From contig CAZHPV010000007.1 of the NCBI GenBank assembly GCA_964534845.1, positions 7,386 to 71,385 of the forward strand: 64,000 nt of DNA, in the 5' to 3' direction. The stretch comes from CALCKU01 sp964534845 (GTDB lineage Bacteria; Pseudomonadota; Alphaproteobacteria; Caulobacterales; Maricaulaceae). Each line of letters starts with the position of its first letter. The first letter of the stretch is position 1. The notes beneath the pieces are model-generated. The model did no database searches, was not told where the DNA came from, and worked only from the letters and a program-made list of their open reading frames with translations. The translations under genes and the position numbers were made by a program. Below are positions 9,346-17,906 of the stretch, in pieces.

Positions 9346-10251
9346 TTAAGGCCCAGCCAAACCGCTCACAATTCTATCATGTCCCGATAAATCTTTGAAA
9401 ATTTCTATACCGACCAGCCCGGCCTGGCCCATCAATTTTTGCACCAGTATAGCCTGATCATGCCCAATTTCCAATATCAATCGCCCTTTCGGCGAAAGGT
9501 GAGGCCCTATAGTTCTGATAATCTCCTTATAGGCATCAAGACCGTCTGGCCCGCCACTTAACGCGATATGCGGATCATAATCTTTTACCTCAACCGCCAA
9601 GTCGAGCATATCTGCACCCGATATATAAGGGGGATTAGCGACAATAACGTCAAATGCGCCTGATACATTTTCCAGCCAGTGACTTTTATGCAAACTAACA
9701 GCACCGCTTACCCCAAATTTTCGCCTATTCTGGCTGGCCACTTTTAAGGCAGCCTCGGATATGTCAACACCCAGCCCAACGGCTTTCTTGCTTTCCAGAA
9801 CAATAGAGATAATTATCGCCCCGGAACCCGTCCCCAAATCCAAAACGCGTGGGGCCTCAATGGGTTTTATATGCTCAAGCGCGAGCCTGACCAAATCTTC
9901 CGTCTCGGGTCTTGGAGAGAGAACATCACCATTGATAATAAAATCGCGCCCGTAAAACGCCTTATAACCTTGGATATAATCAAGCGGCTCACCTGACAGT
10001 CTTCGCCTCAAAAGAACTTCAAGGTTCGTCTCCATTTTAGTGTCCAGAACTGTATCAGATTTTGCTATAAGCTCGGCATGCGAAAGACCGCTCGCGATTT
10101 CCAATAGGCGTCGGGCCTCAATTTGCGGTACCTCAAACCCAGCCTCGCTTAACCGGGACGCCAAACTACGACGGGCTTTTGCTATGGTCAGGCCCTTAAA
10201 TAGGTTTTGAGATAAATCCGAAGAGGGCATGCCTATCCCACACTGTGACAT
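9346..10251 (-). CDS. prmC: Release factor glutamine methyltransferase PrmC (HemK)
   Basis: This 301-residue enzyme methylates the Gln of the GGQ motif in release factors RF1 and RF2. An N-terminal helical domain (ARRSLASRLSEAGF) is followed by the SAM-binding LDLGTGSGAI and the catalytic NPPYIS motif of amide methyltransferases. It overlaps the end of the hydrolase gene upstream by 19 bases if it starts at 10251. An ATG at 10230 lies two bases after the hydrolase stop and is preceded by a GGGATAGG ribosome site; that second start fits re-initiation and may be the true one. prfA is not adjacent. Confidence 0.93.
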   Translation of the reverse strand: MSQCGIGMPSSDLSQNLFKGLTIAKARRSLASRLSEAGFEVPQIEARRLLEIASGLSHAELIAKSDTVLDTKMETNLEVLLRRRLSGEPLDYIQGYKAFYGRDFIINGDVLSPRPETEDLVRLALEHIKPIEAPRVLDLGTGSGAIIISIVLESKKAVGLGVDISEAALKVASQNRRKFGVSGAVSLHKSHWLENVSGAFDVIVANPPYISGADMLDLAVEVKDYDPHIALSGGPDGLDAYKEIIRTIGPHLSPKGRLILEIGHDQAILVQKLMGQAGLVGIEIFKDLSGHDRIVSGLAGP

Positions 10252-11051
10252 GTCGTAGGCACAGCCTTGGTACGAGCCAGATCATCAATCACATTTTCAA
10301 TCAAAGTTTGTGCTGTCCGGCCTAGGCGCTCCAAATCGTGCGGTTCGGATAATCTGTGATCGCCCGACTTTATGAGCGTCAAAGTCACATCATCACTCTC
10401 AAGAGCCTCAACTATTTTAAACGCATGCTGATAAGGAACGGCTGTGTCTTTCATACCTTGTAAAATTCGCACCGGGCCAGAAAACGCTATCGGTCCATCT
10501 AGAAGCAAATGCGCCTTCCCTCCCTCAATCAAGACGCGGCTAATCGGCATAGGCTCTCCGTACTCCGAGGGCTCGTAATAAATACCTTCGGTCAGTATTG
10601 TGTGGCGGATATCCTCAGAATAACCTGCCCACATCAATTTTTGCGTAAAATCCGGTGCGGGAGCAATCAACAATAAAGCCTGCACCCTCTCAGGTCGCGC
10701 CAAAGCCCCTAACAGGGCAGCCCACCCGCCCATAGAAGACCCGACTAAAATGAGCGGCCCGCTTACAAGCTGATCAATCACACATAATAAATCGTCCGCC
10801 CACTGGCCTATTGTCCCCACTTCAAAGTCACCAGAACTTTCCCCGTGCCCAAAATAATCAAAGCGGATATAGCCATATCCCCGCTCTCGCGCCCAATTGT
10901 GCAGATAAATTGCCTTGCCGCCCTCCATGTCCGAGCGTAGTCCTCCGCACCAAACAAAGCTTGGCCGACCTGACTTCGCAGCCGTTTGACGATAGGCGAT
11001 TTTTTCGCCCTCATCCGTTGTTAAAAATTTTATGGGAGGCATGTCTGACAT
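10233..11051 (-). CDS. Alpha/beta hydrolase
   Basis: A 272-residue hydrolase. The nucleophile elbow is GSSMGG in the segment LILVGSSMGGWAALLG, the acid is in GMKDTAVPY, and the catalytic His in GDHRLSEPHD. The N-terminus begins directly with the fold and has no signal peptide, so it is cytoplasmic. Esterase or thioesterase action is likely, but no substrate can be named. It is co-transcribed with prmC downstream. Confidence 0.85.
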   Translation of the reverse strand: MSDMPPIKFLTTDEGEKIAYRQTAAKSGRPSFVWCGGLRSDMEGGKAIYLHNWARERGYGYIRFDYFGHGESSGDFEVGTIGQWADDLLCVIDQLVSGPLILVGSSMGGWAALLGALARPERVQALLLIAPAPDFTQKLMWAGYSEDIRHTILTEGIYYEPSEYGEPMPISRVLIEGGKAHLLLDGPIAFSGPVRILQGMKDTAVPYQHAFKIVEALESDDVTLTLIKSGDHRLSEPHDLERLGRTAQTLIENVIDDLARTKAVPTTCHSVG

Positions 11052-11189
11052 GTATAGGCCTTAGGGTTAATGTCTTAAATGGCTATAATCGGGTTTAAGG
11101 ATAAATATATAACGGGATAAATATACAATCCTGTCGCTTAATGGTAGGCCAAATTTCCAGAGGTGACCTAAGTTCGAGATATTTAGACA

Positions 11190-12305
11190 ATGAATATATT
11201 ACAAATCCTTCCAGCATTAAATGCAGGCGGTGTCGAGCGGACAACGCTGGAAATTGTCGAAGCCCTCATCGAGGCAGGTCATAAGGCGCATATTATCTCT
11301 GCGGGCGGTGGCATGGTGAGTGCAATAAAAGCTCTGGGCGGCATACATTACACCTATAATATCGGGTCAAAAAATATATTGACTGTCCCGCACCGTATCC
11401 GCTTTTTAAGCTGCTATATTCGAGACCACGAGATAGATATTGTCCATGCGCGTTCGCGTGCGCCAGCGTGGCCCGCCTTTTATGCAGCCAAATCCCAAAA
11501 GCGTCCTTTTGTGACAAGCTATCAGGGCCATTATAAAGCCTCTCATCCGCTCAAGAGATATTATAATGCCGTTATGACGCGCGGCGAGATTGTTATCGCT
11601 AACTCCGAATTCACGCGCAGCCATATAATTGCAGAACACAAAATAGACCCGAAGAAAATCATCACCATACCACGCGGCGTGGATATTAATATTTTTGATC
11701 CCAAACGGTTTTCATCGCTGGAGATAAGTCAAATAAGGGCGGATTGGAATATAAACCCCAATCAAAAACTCCTCCTATTACCGGGCCGGTTTTCACGCTG
11801 GAAAGGCCACCACACAGCCCTTAAAGCCTTAGCCGAACTCCCAGACGATTATGCCCTGATATGTATGGGGGATATGCAGGGACATTCAGCCTACCTTACA
11901 GAAATTAAGCAGCTAGCTAAGGCCCTTAACGTAACACAGAGGCTAAGCCTCTACCCGCACGTGAATAACGTGGCACTGGCTATGCTCGCTGCGGATGTTG
12001 TTCTATCATGTTCTACGCAGCCTGAAGCCTTTGGCCGTATCGCGATAGAAGCGCAAGCGATGGGGCGACCGATCATTGCCACGGCGCATGGCGGTGCGCT
12101 AGAAACCATTATTGATAAACAAACCGGCTTCCTTGTCCCGCCCGAAGATCCCAAATCACTAGCCAAGGCGATATTAAAGGTTAGTCGGTGGAAAGGCTAT
12201 AAGCCTCAGCTTGCGCGTGACCGAATTGTCACACATTTTTCTAAAGCTGCCCTCCAAAGGGCAAATTTGGACATTTATTACCGTCTCGCCAATTTGAAAG
12301 CTTGA
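11190..12305 (+). CDS. Glycosyltransferase family 4
   Basis: A 371-residue retaining GT-B enzyme. The N-terminal acceptor domain opens with the typical QILPALNAGGVERTTLEI. The donor-binding half has PGRFSRWKGH (198-207), and the E-x7-E signature lies in PEAFGRIAIEA (278-288). Enzymes of this type add sugars to lipopolysaccharide core, exopolysaccharide or glycolipids. It is a single gene 60 bases ahead of infC, away from the nucleotide-sugar cluster at 45-51 kb. Family certain, acceptor unknown. Confidence 0.9.
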   Translation: MNILQILPALNAGGVERTTLEIVEALIEAGHKAHIISAGGGMVSAIKALGGIHYTYNIGSKNILTVPHRIRFLSCYIRDHEIDIVHARSRAPAWPAFYAAKSQKRPFVTSYQGHYKASHPLKRYYNAVMTRGEIVIANSEFTRSHIIAEHKIDPKKIITIPRGVDINIFDPKRFSSLEISQIRADWNINPNQKLLLLPGRFSRWKGHHTALKALAELPDDYALICMGDMQGHSAYLTEIKQLAKALNVTQRLSLYPHVNNVALAMLAADVVLSCSTQPEAFGRIAIEAQAMGRPIIATAHGGALETIIDKQTGFLVPPEDPKSLAKAILKVSRWKGYKPQLARDRIVTHFSKAALQRANLDIYYRLANLKA

Positions 12306-12352
12306 AAAAACAGGTGAACTCGCCCATATTCACGCTCACTTTCAATCGCCAA

Positions 12353-12367
12353 AGGAGATATGGCATT
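12353..12367 (+). promoter_or_regulatory. Shine-Dalgarno and rare ATT start codon of infC
   Basis: AGGAG at 12353-12357 is followed, seven bases later, by ATT at 12365-12367 in the IF-3 frame. The ATG at 12360 is in another frame and hits a stop soon. An ATT start is the known device by which IF-3 limits its own translation. Confidence 0.85.
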
Positions 12368-12901
12368 TCTAGACGACCACTCGCCGCCCCCCCAAAGAAA
12401 AAAGGCCCGCGCATTAATGAAGACATCATGTCTTCCACAGTACTTCTCATCACAGAAACCGGCGAAAAACGAGGTAAGGTTTCCATAGCGGAAGCCTTGG
12501 CAGCCGCTCGCGCTGCGGGGCTTGATCTGGTTGAAGTCGCACCTAGCCCCGACACCCCCGTCGTTAAAATTCTGGATTACGGAAAAGTCCGTTTTGAAAA
12601 CCAGAAAAAACGCGCCGCAGCCCGTAAGCGTCAGAAGACACAAGACGTAAAAGAAATCAAAATGCGGCCCAATATCGATACCCATGATTATAATGTAAAA
12701 ACCAAAGCGATGACCCGCTTTTTTGAGCGCGGGGATAAAGTGAAAGTCACTATCCGCTTTCGGGGTCGCGAAATGGCACATATGGATCGTGGGACCAATC
12801 TTTTACAGCGCGTCAAAGACGATTTTGAAGAGATCGCCAAAGTCGAGTTTGAACCCAAAACCGAAGGCCGCCTCATGACAATGGTGCTCGCCCCGCGTTA
12901 G
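12365..12901 (+). CDS. infC: Translation initiation factor IF-3
   Basis: From the ATT start the product is 178 residues, the normal size for IF-3, and begins (M)SRRPLAAPPKKKGPRINEDI as related proteins do. The N-domain carries the ALAAARAAGLDLVEVAP helix and VVKILDYGK. The C-domain holds KEIKMRPNIDTHDYNVK and VTIRFRGREMAH. The factor binds the 30S subunit, checks the start codon and initiator tRNA, and rejects non-canonical starts, so its own ATT start gives feedback control. It heads infC-rpmI-rplT. A longer reading from 12302 would overlap the glycosyltransferase stop and is not convincing. Confidence 0.95.
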   Translation: MSRRPLAAPPKKKGPRINEDIMSSTVLLITETGEKRGKVSIAEALAAARAAGLDLVEVAPSPDTPVVKILDYGKVRFENQKKRAAARKRQKTQDVKEIKMRPNIDTHDYNVKTKAMTRFFERGDKVKVTIRFRGREMAHMDRGTNLLQRVKDDFEEIAKVEFEPKTEGRLMTMVLAPR

Positions 12902-12978
12902 ACATGTTAGCACCCTTTCGCTATCAATTTCTTCCCTGAATCTATCATGAGTTTTTGAGTAAATTGCGCGCACAGGCC

Positions 12979-13006
12979 TTGCAATCCGGTAAATCCCCGT
13001 TATAAG
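12979..13006 (+). promoter_or_regulatory. Candidate promoter for rpmI-rplT
   Basis: In the 218-base spacer after infC, TTGCAA (12979-12984) and TATAAG (13001-13006) stand 16 bases apart, 114 bases before rpmI. This looks like a sigma-70-type promoter inside the infC operon. It is only a pattern match. The rest of the spacer could hold a ribosomal-protein leader structure, which I could not confirm. Confidence 0.35.
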
Positions 13007-13119
13007 CCCCTTTCCTTCACATTGAAGGCGCAGCGACATAGGCAAATGGCATGCCTATCCGCTCAAATGGCGGCCAAGATCGGGGCTTCACCGATACGGC
13101 CCATAATTAGGAGACCGAA

Positions 13120-13320
13120 ATGCCAAAAATGAAGACCAAGTCAGGCGCAAAAAAGCGCTTCAAACTGACAGCCTCAGGCAAGGTAAAAGCAGGCCATGCT
13201 GGCAAACGCCACGGCATGATCAAACGCAGTAATGACCAAATCCGTAATCTACGCGGCACGCGTGTCTTAAAAGAATGCGATGCCAAGGTCGTACGCAAGA
13301 AATATTTACCCAACGGTTAG
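13120..13320 (+). CDS. rpmI: Ribosomal protein bL35
   Basis: A 66-residue basic protein with the family start PKMKTKSGAKKRFKLTASGK, the KAGHAGKRHGM loop and the C-terminal YLPNG. It sits on the large-subunit rRNA. AGGAG lies just before the ATG. It is placed between infC and rplT as in most bacteria. Confidence 0.97.
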   Translation: MPKMKTKSGAKKRFKLTASGKVKAGHAGKRHGMIKRSNDQIRNLRGTRVLKECDAKVVRKKYLPNG

Positions 13321-13396
13321 CGTGTAACGGTCAGGACGACTGACCTTAAACATCTACGCAAACCATCTTGAAATACACTCAGTTTAGGAGACACCT

Positions 13397-14119
13397 ATGT
13401 CCCGTGTAAAACGCGGCGTCACAAAACACGCCAGACACAAAAAGATTATTGATGCAGCCAAAGGCTACCGCGGACGGCGCAAAAACACATTCCGTATTGC
13501 CAATCAGGCCGTCGAAAAAGCCGGACAATATGCTTATATTGGCCGCAAGCTTAAAAAACGCCAATACCGCGCACTCTGGATTCAACGTATTAACGCCGCC
13601 GCCCGCCTAAATGGAATGACTTATGGTCGGTTTATGGACGGTTTGAACAAGGCAGGCATTTCGCTTGACCGTAAAGTCTTAGCTGATATGGCAGGCAACG
13701 AACCTGAAGCCTTTGCAGCCTTGGTAGAAACAGCCAAAGCCCATGCAAGCGCACCGCATACTGTTGAGGGCGGCAATAAAAAGCCCGCACCAAAACCAAA
13801 ACCTGCGCCCAAGCCGAAAGCTGAACCTAAAGCCGAAACCAAGCCAGCTGCTAAAAAAGAGGCCTCTAAAAAAGCCCCGCCGAAAGTTCTCTATACGGAC
13901 GGTGCGACTGACGGCGAACCTGATGATCTTAAAAAGATCAAGGGAATCGGTCCTAAGTTTGAAGGCGATCTGAACGCCAAAGGGATTTATTATTTCCGCC
14001 AAATCGCAGCATGGAAGCCCGAAGATGTCGAGATGGTTGATAAGCTTATCGATTCGTTTCCGGGCCGGATTGAGCGCGATGAGTGGGTCAAACAGGCCGG
14101 TGAACTCGCCAAAGACTAA
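13397..14119 (+). CDS. rplT: Ribosomal protein bL20 fused to a C-terminal helix-hairpin-helix domain
   Basis: Residues 1-120 are a complete bL20 (SRVKRGVTKHARHKKIIDAAKGY at the start, ALWIQRINAAAR at 60-69), needed early in 50S assembly. A normal bL20 stops there. Here the frame runs on through a Pro/Ala/Lys/Glu linker (about 121-163) into a folded-looking domain at 176-240 with DDLKKIKGIGPKFE, IYYFRQIAAW and GRIERDEWVKQA. That domain matches the helix-hairpin-helix tail (COG3743-like) that alphaproteobacteria usually carry on bL21 and NuoE. A terminator follows 26 bases after the stop, so the extension belongs to the gene. The tail may contact rRNA; this is inference. Confidence 0.92.
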   Translation: MSRVKRGVTKHARHKKIIDAAKGYRGRRKNTFRIANQAVEKAGQYAYIGRKLKKRQYRALWIQRINAAARLNGMTYGRFMDGLNKAGISLDRKVLADMAGNEPEAFAALVETAKAHASAPHTVEGGNKKPAPKPKPAPKPKAEPKAETKPAAKKEASKKAPPKVLYTDGATDGEPDDLKKIKGIGPKFEGDLNAKGIYYFRQIAAWKPEDVEMVDKLIDSFPGRIERDEWVKQAGELAKD

Positions 14120-14135
14120 ACACAGCTTTATCGAT

Positions 14136-14240
14136 TTAAATTTGGGCGCCTATTGGGCGCCTTTTTAATTTCAGCATTTCCCGAATTTCCGAGGCCTTCA
14201 TCTGCGTCATTCGGCTTGCCAGTAAATGTTCCAGCTTCAT
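14136..14240 (-). pseudogene. Truncated 5' remnant of a class I/II aminotransferase gene
   Basis: Read on the minus strand from an ATG at 14240, a 34-codon frame gives MKLEHLLASRMTQMKASEIR and then EMLKLKRRPIG before it runs into the rplT terminator and stops. The section RMTQMKASEIREMLKL resembles the N-terminus of fold-type I aminotransferases of the LysN/MocR-like group, where R-x-x-x-KASEIREILKLTQ-RPG precedes the SFAGG turn. Nothing of the remaining 370 or so residues follows. It looks like the stump of a gene lost by deletion. A chance frame is possible. Confidence 0.42.
14145..14166 (+). terminator. Rho-independent terminator of the infC-rpmI-rplT operon
   Basis: Two copies of self-complementary GGCGCC (14145-14150 and 14156-14161) form a hairpin with a five-base loop. 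It is followed at once by TTTTT, 26 bases after the rplT stop. Confidence 0.8.
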
Positions 14241-14416
14241 AGCGGGTTTTCCGTAAGTTACGGCCTTGGCTCTAACTTAATTCGCAGAATTGTGCATTCA
14301 TTTTTAGGCCTATAAAGAGAATTAATAGCGCAGTGCGAACTGTCTTTATCCATCCATGTATTGACGCGCAGCATTTGAGGCGTAAAACGGGTCAAAATTT
14401 ACGGAAAAAGAAATCC

Positions 14417-15487
14417 ATGAGCGATCTTGCAGCCATTAAAGATAAATATGCAACCCAAATAGAAAAAGCGGAAACGCTGGCAACTCTCGATGCCGTGCGC
14501 GTTGCCGCTCTTGGCAAAAAGGGTGAAGTCTCGCTTATGATGCGCGGACTAGGCAAAATGACCCCGGACGAAAAGAAAGTTATGGGGCCAGCGCTTAACG
14601 GGTTAAAGACCGAGATAGCCGCCCTTGTTGAGGTGCGTAAATCCGGTCTTGAAGCCGCAGAAATGGACGCCGCCCTTGCCAACGAAACACTGGATATGTC
14701 CCTGCCAGTAGGGCTGTCCCAAGGCACGCTCCATCCTGTGCAGCAAGTCATGGAAGAAATGGCTGTGATTTTTTCCGATATGGGCTTTTCCGTTGCCGAA
14801 GGCCCTGACATTGAAGATGATTTTCACAATTTCACCGCGCTAAATTTCCCGCCCGGCCACCCCGCGCGTGATATGCATGATACATTCTTTATGGCCGCGG
14901 AGGCTGAGGGCGAAGAGAAAAAAGTACTGCGCACTCACACCTCACCCGTACAAGTGCGCACTATGATGAGCCAGAAGCCACCTATCCGCATTATTGCGCC
15001 GGGCCGTACTTACCGCTGTGATAGTGACCAGACCCATACACCCATGTTCCATCAGGTCGAGGGACTGGTTATCGACAAAGATATCCATATGGGCCACCTT
15101 AAGGGCTGTCTGATGGACTTCCTTTCCGCCTTTTTCGAAACCGATGTAGACGTGCAGTTCCGCCCGCATCATTTCCCCTTTACCGAACCCAGCGCTGAAA
15201 TGGATGTGCGGTACGAACGTGTCGGCTCGGAAATCCGTATCGGCCAAGGCGATAAATGGATGGAAATTCTAGGCTCCGGCATGGTGCATCCCAATGTGTT
15301 GCGCAATTGCGGGCTTGACCCGGACGAATATCAAGGCTTTGCCTTTGGCATGGGCGTGGACCGGCTGGCTATGCTCAAATATGGCATACCCGACCTGCGC
15401 GATATGTTCGCCTCTGATACGCGCTGGCTCGGCCATTACGGCTTTAGCCCGCTCCTGCAAGCAAACCTCGCGACGGGGCTATCATAA
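14417..15487 (+). CDS. pheS: Phenylalanine-tRNA ligase alpha subunit
   Basis: From ATG 14417 the protein is 356 residues and starts MSDLAAIKDKYATQIEKAET, the usual coiled-coil tRNA-binding arm. A reading from 14333 adds 28 residues without family character. The class II catalytic core shows HPARDMHDTF, LRTHTSPVQVRTM (motif 2 region), GRTYRCDSDQTHTPMFHQVEG and the motif 3 GFAFGMGVDRLAMLKYG. It makes the alpha2beta2 enzyme with PheT, whose ATG overlaps this stop by one base. A 297-base spacer upstream holds the rplT terminator, an aminotransferase remnant and an unassigned promoter. Confidence 0.97.
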   Translation: MSDLAAIKDKYATQIEKAETLATLDAVRVAALGKKGEVSLMMRGLGKMTPDEKKVMGPALNGLKTEIAALVEVRKSGLEAAEMDAALANETLDMSLPVGLSQGTLHPVQQVMEEMAVIFSDMGFSVAEGPDIEDDFHNFTALNFPPGHPARDMHDTFFMAAEAEGEEKKVLRTHTSPVQVRTMMSQKPPIRIIAPGRTYRCDSDQTHTPMFHQVEGLVIDKDIHMGHLKGCLMDFLSAFFETDVDVQFRPHHFPFTEPSAEMDVRYERVGSEIRIGQGDKWMEILGSGMVHPNVLRNCGLDPDEYQGFAFGMGVDRLAMLKYGIPDLRDMFASDTRWLGHYGFSPLLQANLATGLS

Positions 15488-17880
15488 TGAAATTCACACG
15501 CTCATGGCTCTTGGAGCATTTAAAAACTGACGCGGATATTCACGCCATCGCCGAGGCAATGACGCTGGCGGGGTTGGAGGTTGAGGAGATCGAAAACCCG
15601 GCGCAAAAGCTTGCGGATTTCACCATTGCCCATGTCACCCACGCCGAGAAACATCCAGATGCAGATAAGCTCTCTGTGTGCTTAGTCGAGACCCATGAAG
15701 GCACCAAACAAATCGTCTGCGGTGCGCCCAATGCGCGTGCGGGCATTGCGGTGGCATATGCGGGGCTTGGCACCTATATTCCGGGGCTAGATTTCTCACT
15801 TGATAAAAAGCCGCGTAAGATCAGAGGCGTTGAAAGTTTTGGTATGATGTGCTCGTCCAAAGAGCTGGAATTGGGCGAAGACCATGACGGTATTTTGGAA
15901 CTTGACCCTAAAGACTACACAATCGGCCAGCCTATATCCGAGGCCATGAAAATGAATGACCCTGTGATTGATTTTGAGGTTACGCCTAACCGACCCGATT
16001 GGTGCGGGGTGGACAATATCGCCCGTGACCTCGCCGCTGTCGGCCTAGGCGAGCTTATCACGCCAGACGTCAAGCCCGTTAATGGCAGCTTTCCCTGTCC
16101 GCAAAAAATTGAAATTGACGCGCCGGATGCCTGTCCGGTTTTCGCTGGCCGTGTCGTACGCGGGGTTAAAAACGGCCCCTCGCCTGACTGGTTGCAAAAA
16201 CGTCTCAAAGCCATTGGTCTGCGTCCTATCTCGGCCCTCGTCGATATAACCAATCTTATGTCCTATGACCGCGCTAGGCCGCTTCACGTCTATGATCTTG
16301 CAAAACTTGACGGGCCTATTCGCGCACGTCTTGGTAATTCTGGCGAAAGCTTTAACGCGCTTGATGATAAGGACTATTCTGTCAGCGAAGATATGTGCGT
16401 GATCGCCGATAATGCCCGCGTGCTCGGCCTTGGCGGCGTTATGGGTGGGACTTATTCCGGCGTATCCGAGACGACTACAGATGTGTTCATCGAGAGCGCC
16501 TATTTCGACCCGGCGCGCACACGGCGCACAGGACGGGCGACGGGTATAAATAGCGATGCCAAATACCGCTTTGAGCGCGGCGTCGATACGGGCTTTGTCG
16601 TGGACGGTCTGGAACTCGCCACACAATATGTGCTTGATATTTGCGGGGGCGAGGCCAGCGAAATAGAAATTGCTGGCACTGTTCCTGCGCCGCCTGCCAA
16701 TCTGGATTTCAACCCGTCCGAGGTTAAACGCCTAACCGGACTGGATTTAAAAGATGACGACATTGCCAAAATTCTAACAGACCTTGGGTTTGGTGTAACG
16801 CAAGGCGGGACATGGATGGTCACAGTGCCTACATGGCGACGGGATGTCGAAGGCCCGGCTGATTTGGTTGAAGATATTGCCCGCATACACGGCTATCATC
16901 ATTTAGAGGCCGTTAGCCTGCCCGCGCTAAAAGGTCGGCGCGAACCGACAGCGACACTCACGCAAAACCGCACACGTCTCGCCAGACGCGCCCTTGCCGC
17001 GCGGGGGTTATCAGAAGCGATAAGCTGGTCATTTGTCCTAAGGGACCATGCAAAAATATTTGACGGCGGGGCAGAAGCGCTTCTGCTCGATAATCCAATT
17101 TCAACTGATCTGGATTGCATGCGCCCCTGCGCGCTTATACATTTGCTGCTGTCGGGACAGCGTAATGCAGATAAGGGCTATCCTCGCGCTGCCCTGTTCG
17201 AATTAGGCCCGATATACCGCGGACAAGAGCCCGAGGCGCAGGCTTTATCACTGGCAGGCATGCGCCGCATAGAAACCGAACGAAATTGGGACGGCCCCGC
17301 GCAGCTAAGCGCGCTAAGCGCGAAAGCCGATGTTATGGCAGCCCTTGGCGCAATGGGTGTTAATCTTGAAAATCTTCAGCTCTCAAAACCCCAAGGCAGC
17401 TATTGGCATCCGGGGCGTTCTGCTCGCCTGCAAATGGGGCCTAAAAATATCATAGCCGATTTTGGCGAGCTTCATCCACGCGCCCTGAAAGCACTGGATA
17501 TTGACTGCCGTGTAGCCGGCTTTGAAATCTGGCCCGAAAATATACCCGCGCCGAAGAAAAAATCCCTCAGCAAATCCAGAGGAGCACTGGATCTCTCCGA
17601 GCTTATGCCTGTTCACAGAGATTTTGCCTTTATTGTGGCTGAAGATATAGCAGCCAATAGCATCATAAAGGCTGCCAAAGGCGCGGACCGGACGTTAATA
17701 ACGGACGTAACGCTATTTGATGTCTACCGCGGTCAAGGCGTTGAGGCGGGTCATAAATCGCTTGCGATTGACGTCACGCTATCACCCAAGGACAAAACCC
17801 TGACAGATAAAGACATAGAGACCGTATCCGGTAAAATTATCGCGGCTATTGGAAAAGTGGGTGGGACATTAAGGGGTTAG
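15487..17880 (+). CDS. pheT: Phenylalanine-tRNA ligase beta subunit
   Basis: At 797 residues this is a full-length bacterial PheT. In order: a tRNA-binding (EMAP-like) domain near 40-150 with HPDADKLSVC and QIVCGAPNAR, the B3/B4 editing domain around 210-380 including RRTGRATGINSDAKYRFERGVD, the B5 domain, the catalytic-like core, and a C-terminal ferredoxin-fold anticodon-binding domain with HRDFAFIVAED and FDVYRGQGVEAGHKSLAI. The subunit edits Tyr-tRNA(Phe) and binds tRNA. TAATG overlap with pheS implies coupled translation. Confidence 0.97.
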   Translation: MKFTRSWLLEHLKTDADIHAIAEAMTLAGLEVEEIENPAQKLADFTIAHVTHAEKHPDADKLSVCLVETHEGTKQIVCGAPNARAGIAVAYAGLGTYIPGLDFSLDKKPRKIRGVESFGMMCSSKELELGEDHDGILELDPKDYTIGQPISEAMKMNDPVIDFEVTPNRPDWCGVDNIARDLAAVGLGELITPDVKPVNGSFPCPQKIEIDAPDACPVFAGRVVRGVKNGPSPDWLQKRLKAIGLRPISALVDITNLMSYDRARPLHVYDLAKLDGPIRARLGNSGESFNALDDKDYSVSEDMCVIADNARVLGLGGVMGGTYSGVSETTTDVFIESAYFDPARTRRTGRATGINSDAKYRFERGVDTGFVVDGLELATQYVLDICGGEASEIEIAGTVPAPPANLDFNPSEVKRLTGLDLKDDDIAKILTDLGFGVTQGGTWMVTVPTWRRDVEGPADLVEDIARIHGYHHLEAVSLPALKGRREPTATLTQNRTRLARRALAARGLSEAISWSFVLRDHAKIFDGGAEALLLDNPISTDLDCMRPCALIHLLLSGQRNADKGYPRAALFELGPIYRGQEPEAQALSLAGMRRIETERNWDGPAQLSALSAKADVMAALGAMGVNLENLQLSKPQGSYWHPGRSARLQMGPKNIIADFGELHPRALKALDIDCRVAGFEIWPENIPAPKKKSLSKSRGALDLSELMPVHRDFAFIVAEDIAANSIIKAAKGADRTLITDVTLFDVYRGQGVEAGHKSLAIDVTLSPKDKTLTDKDIETVSGKIIAAIGKVGGTLRG

Positions 17881-17906
17881 CTTGAGCTAACCCTCCAACC
17901 TCGCTT

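Noticed and set aside
12360..12460. ATG at 12360 as infC start
   Set aside because: It is in a different frame from IF-3 and soon reaches a stop; the ATT five bases on is in frame with ideal ribosome-site spacing.
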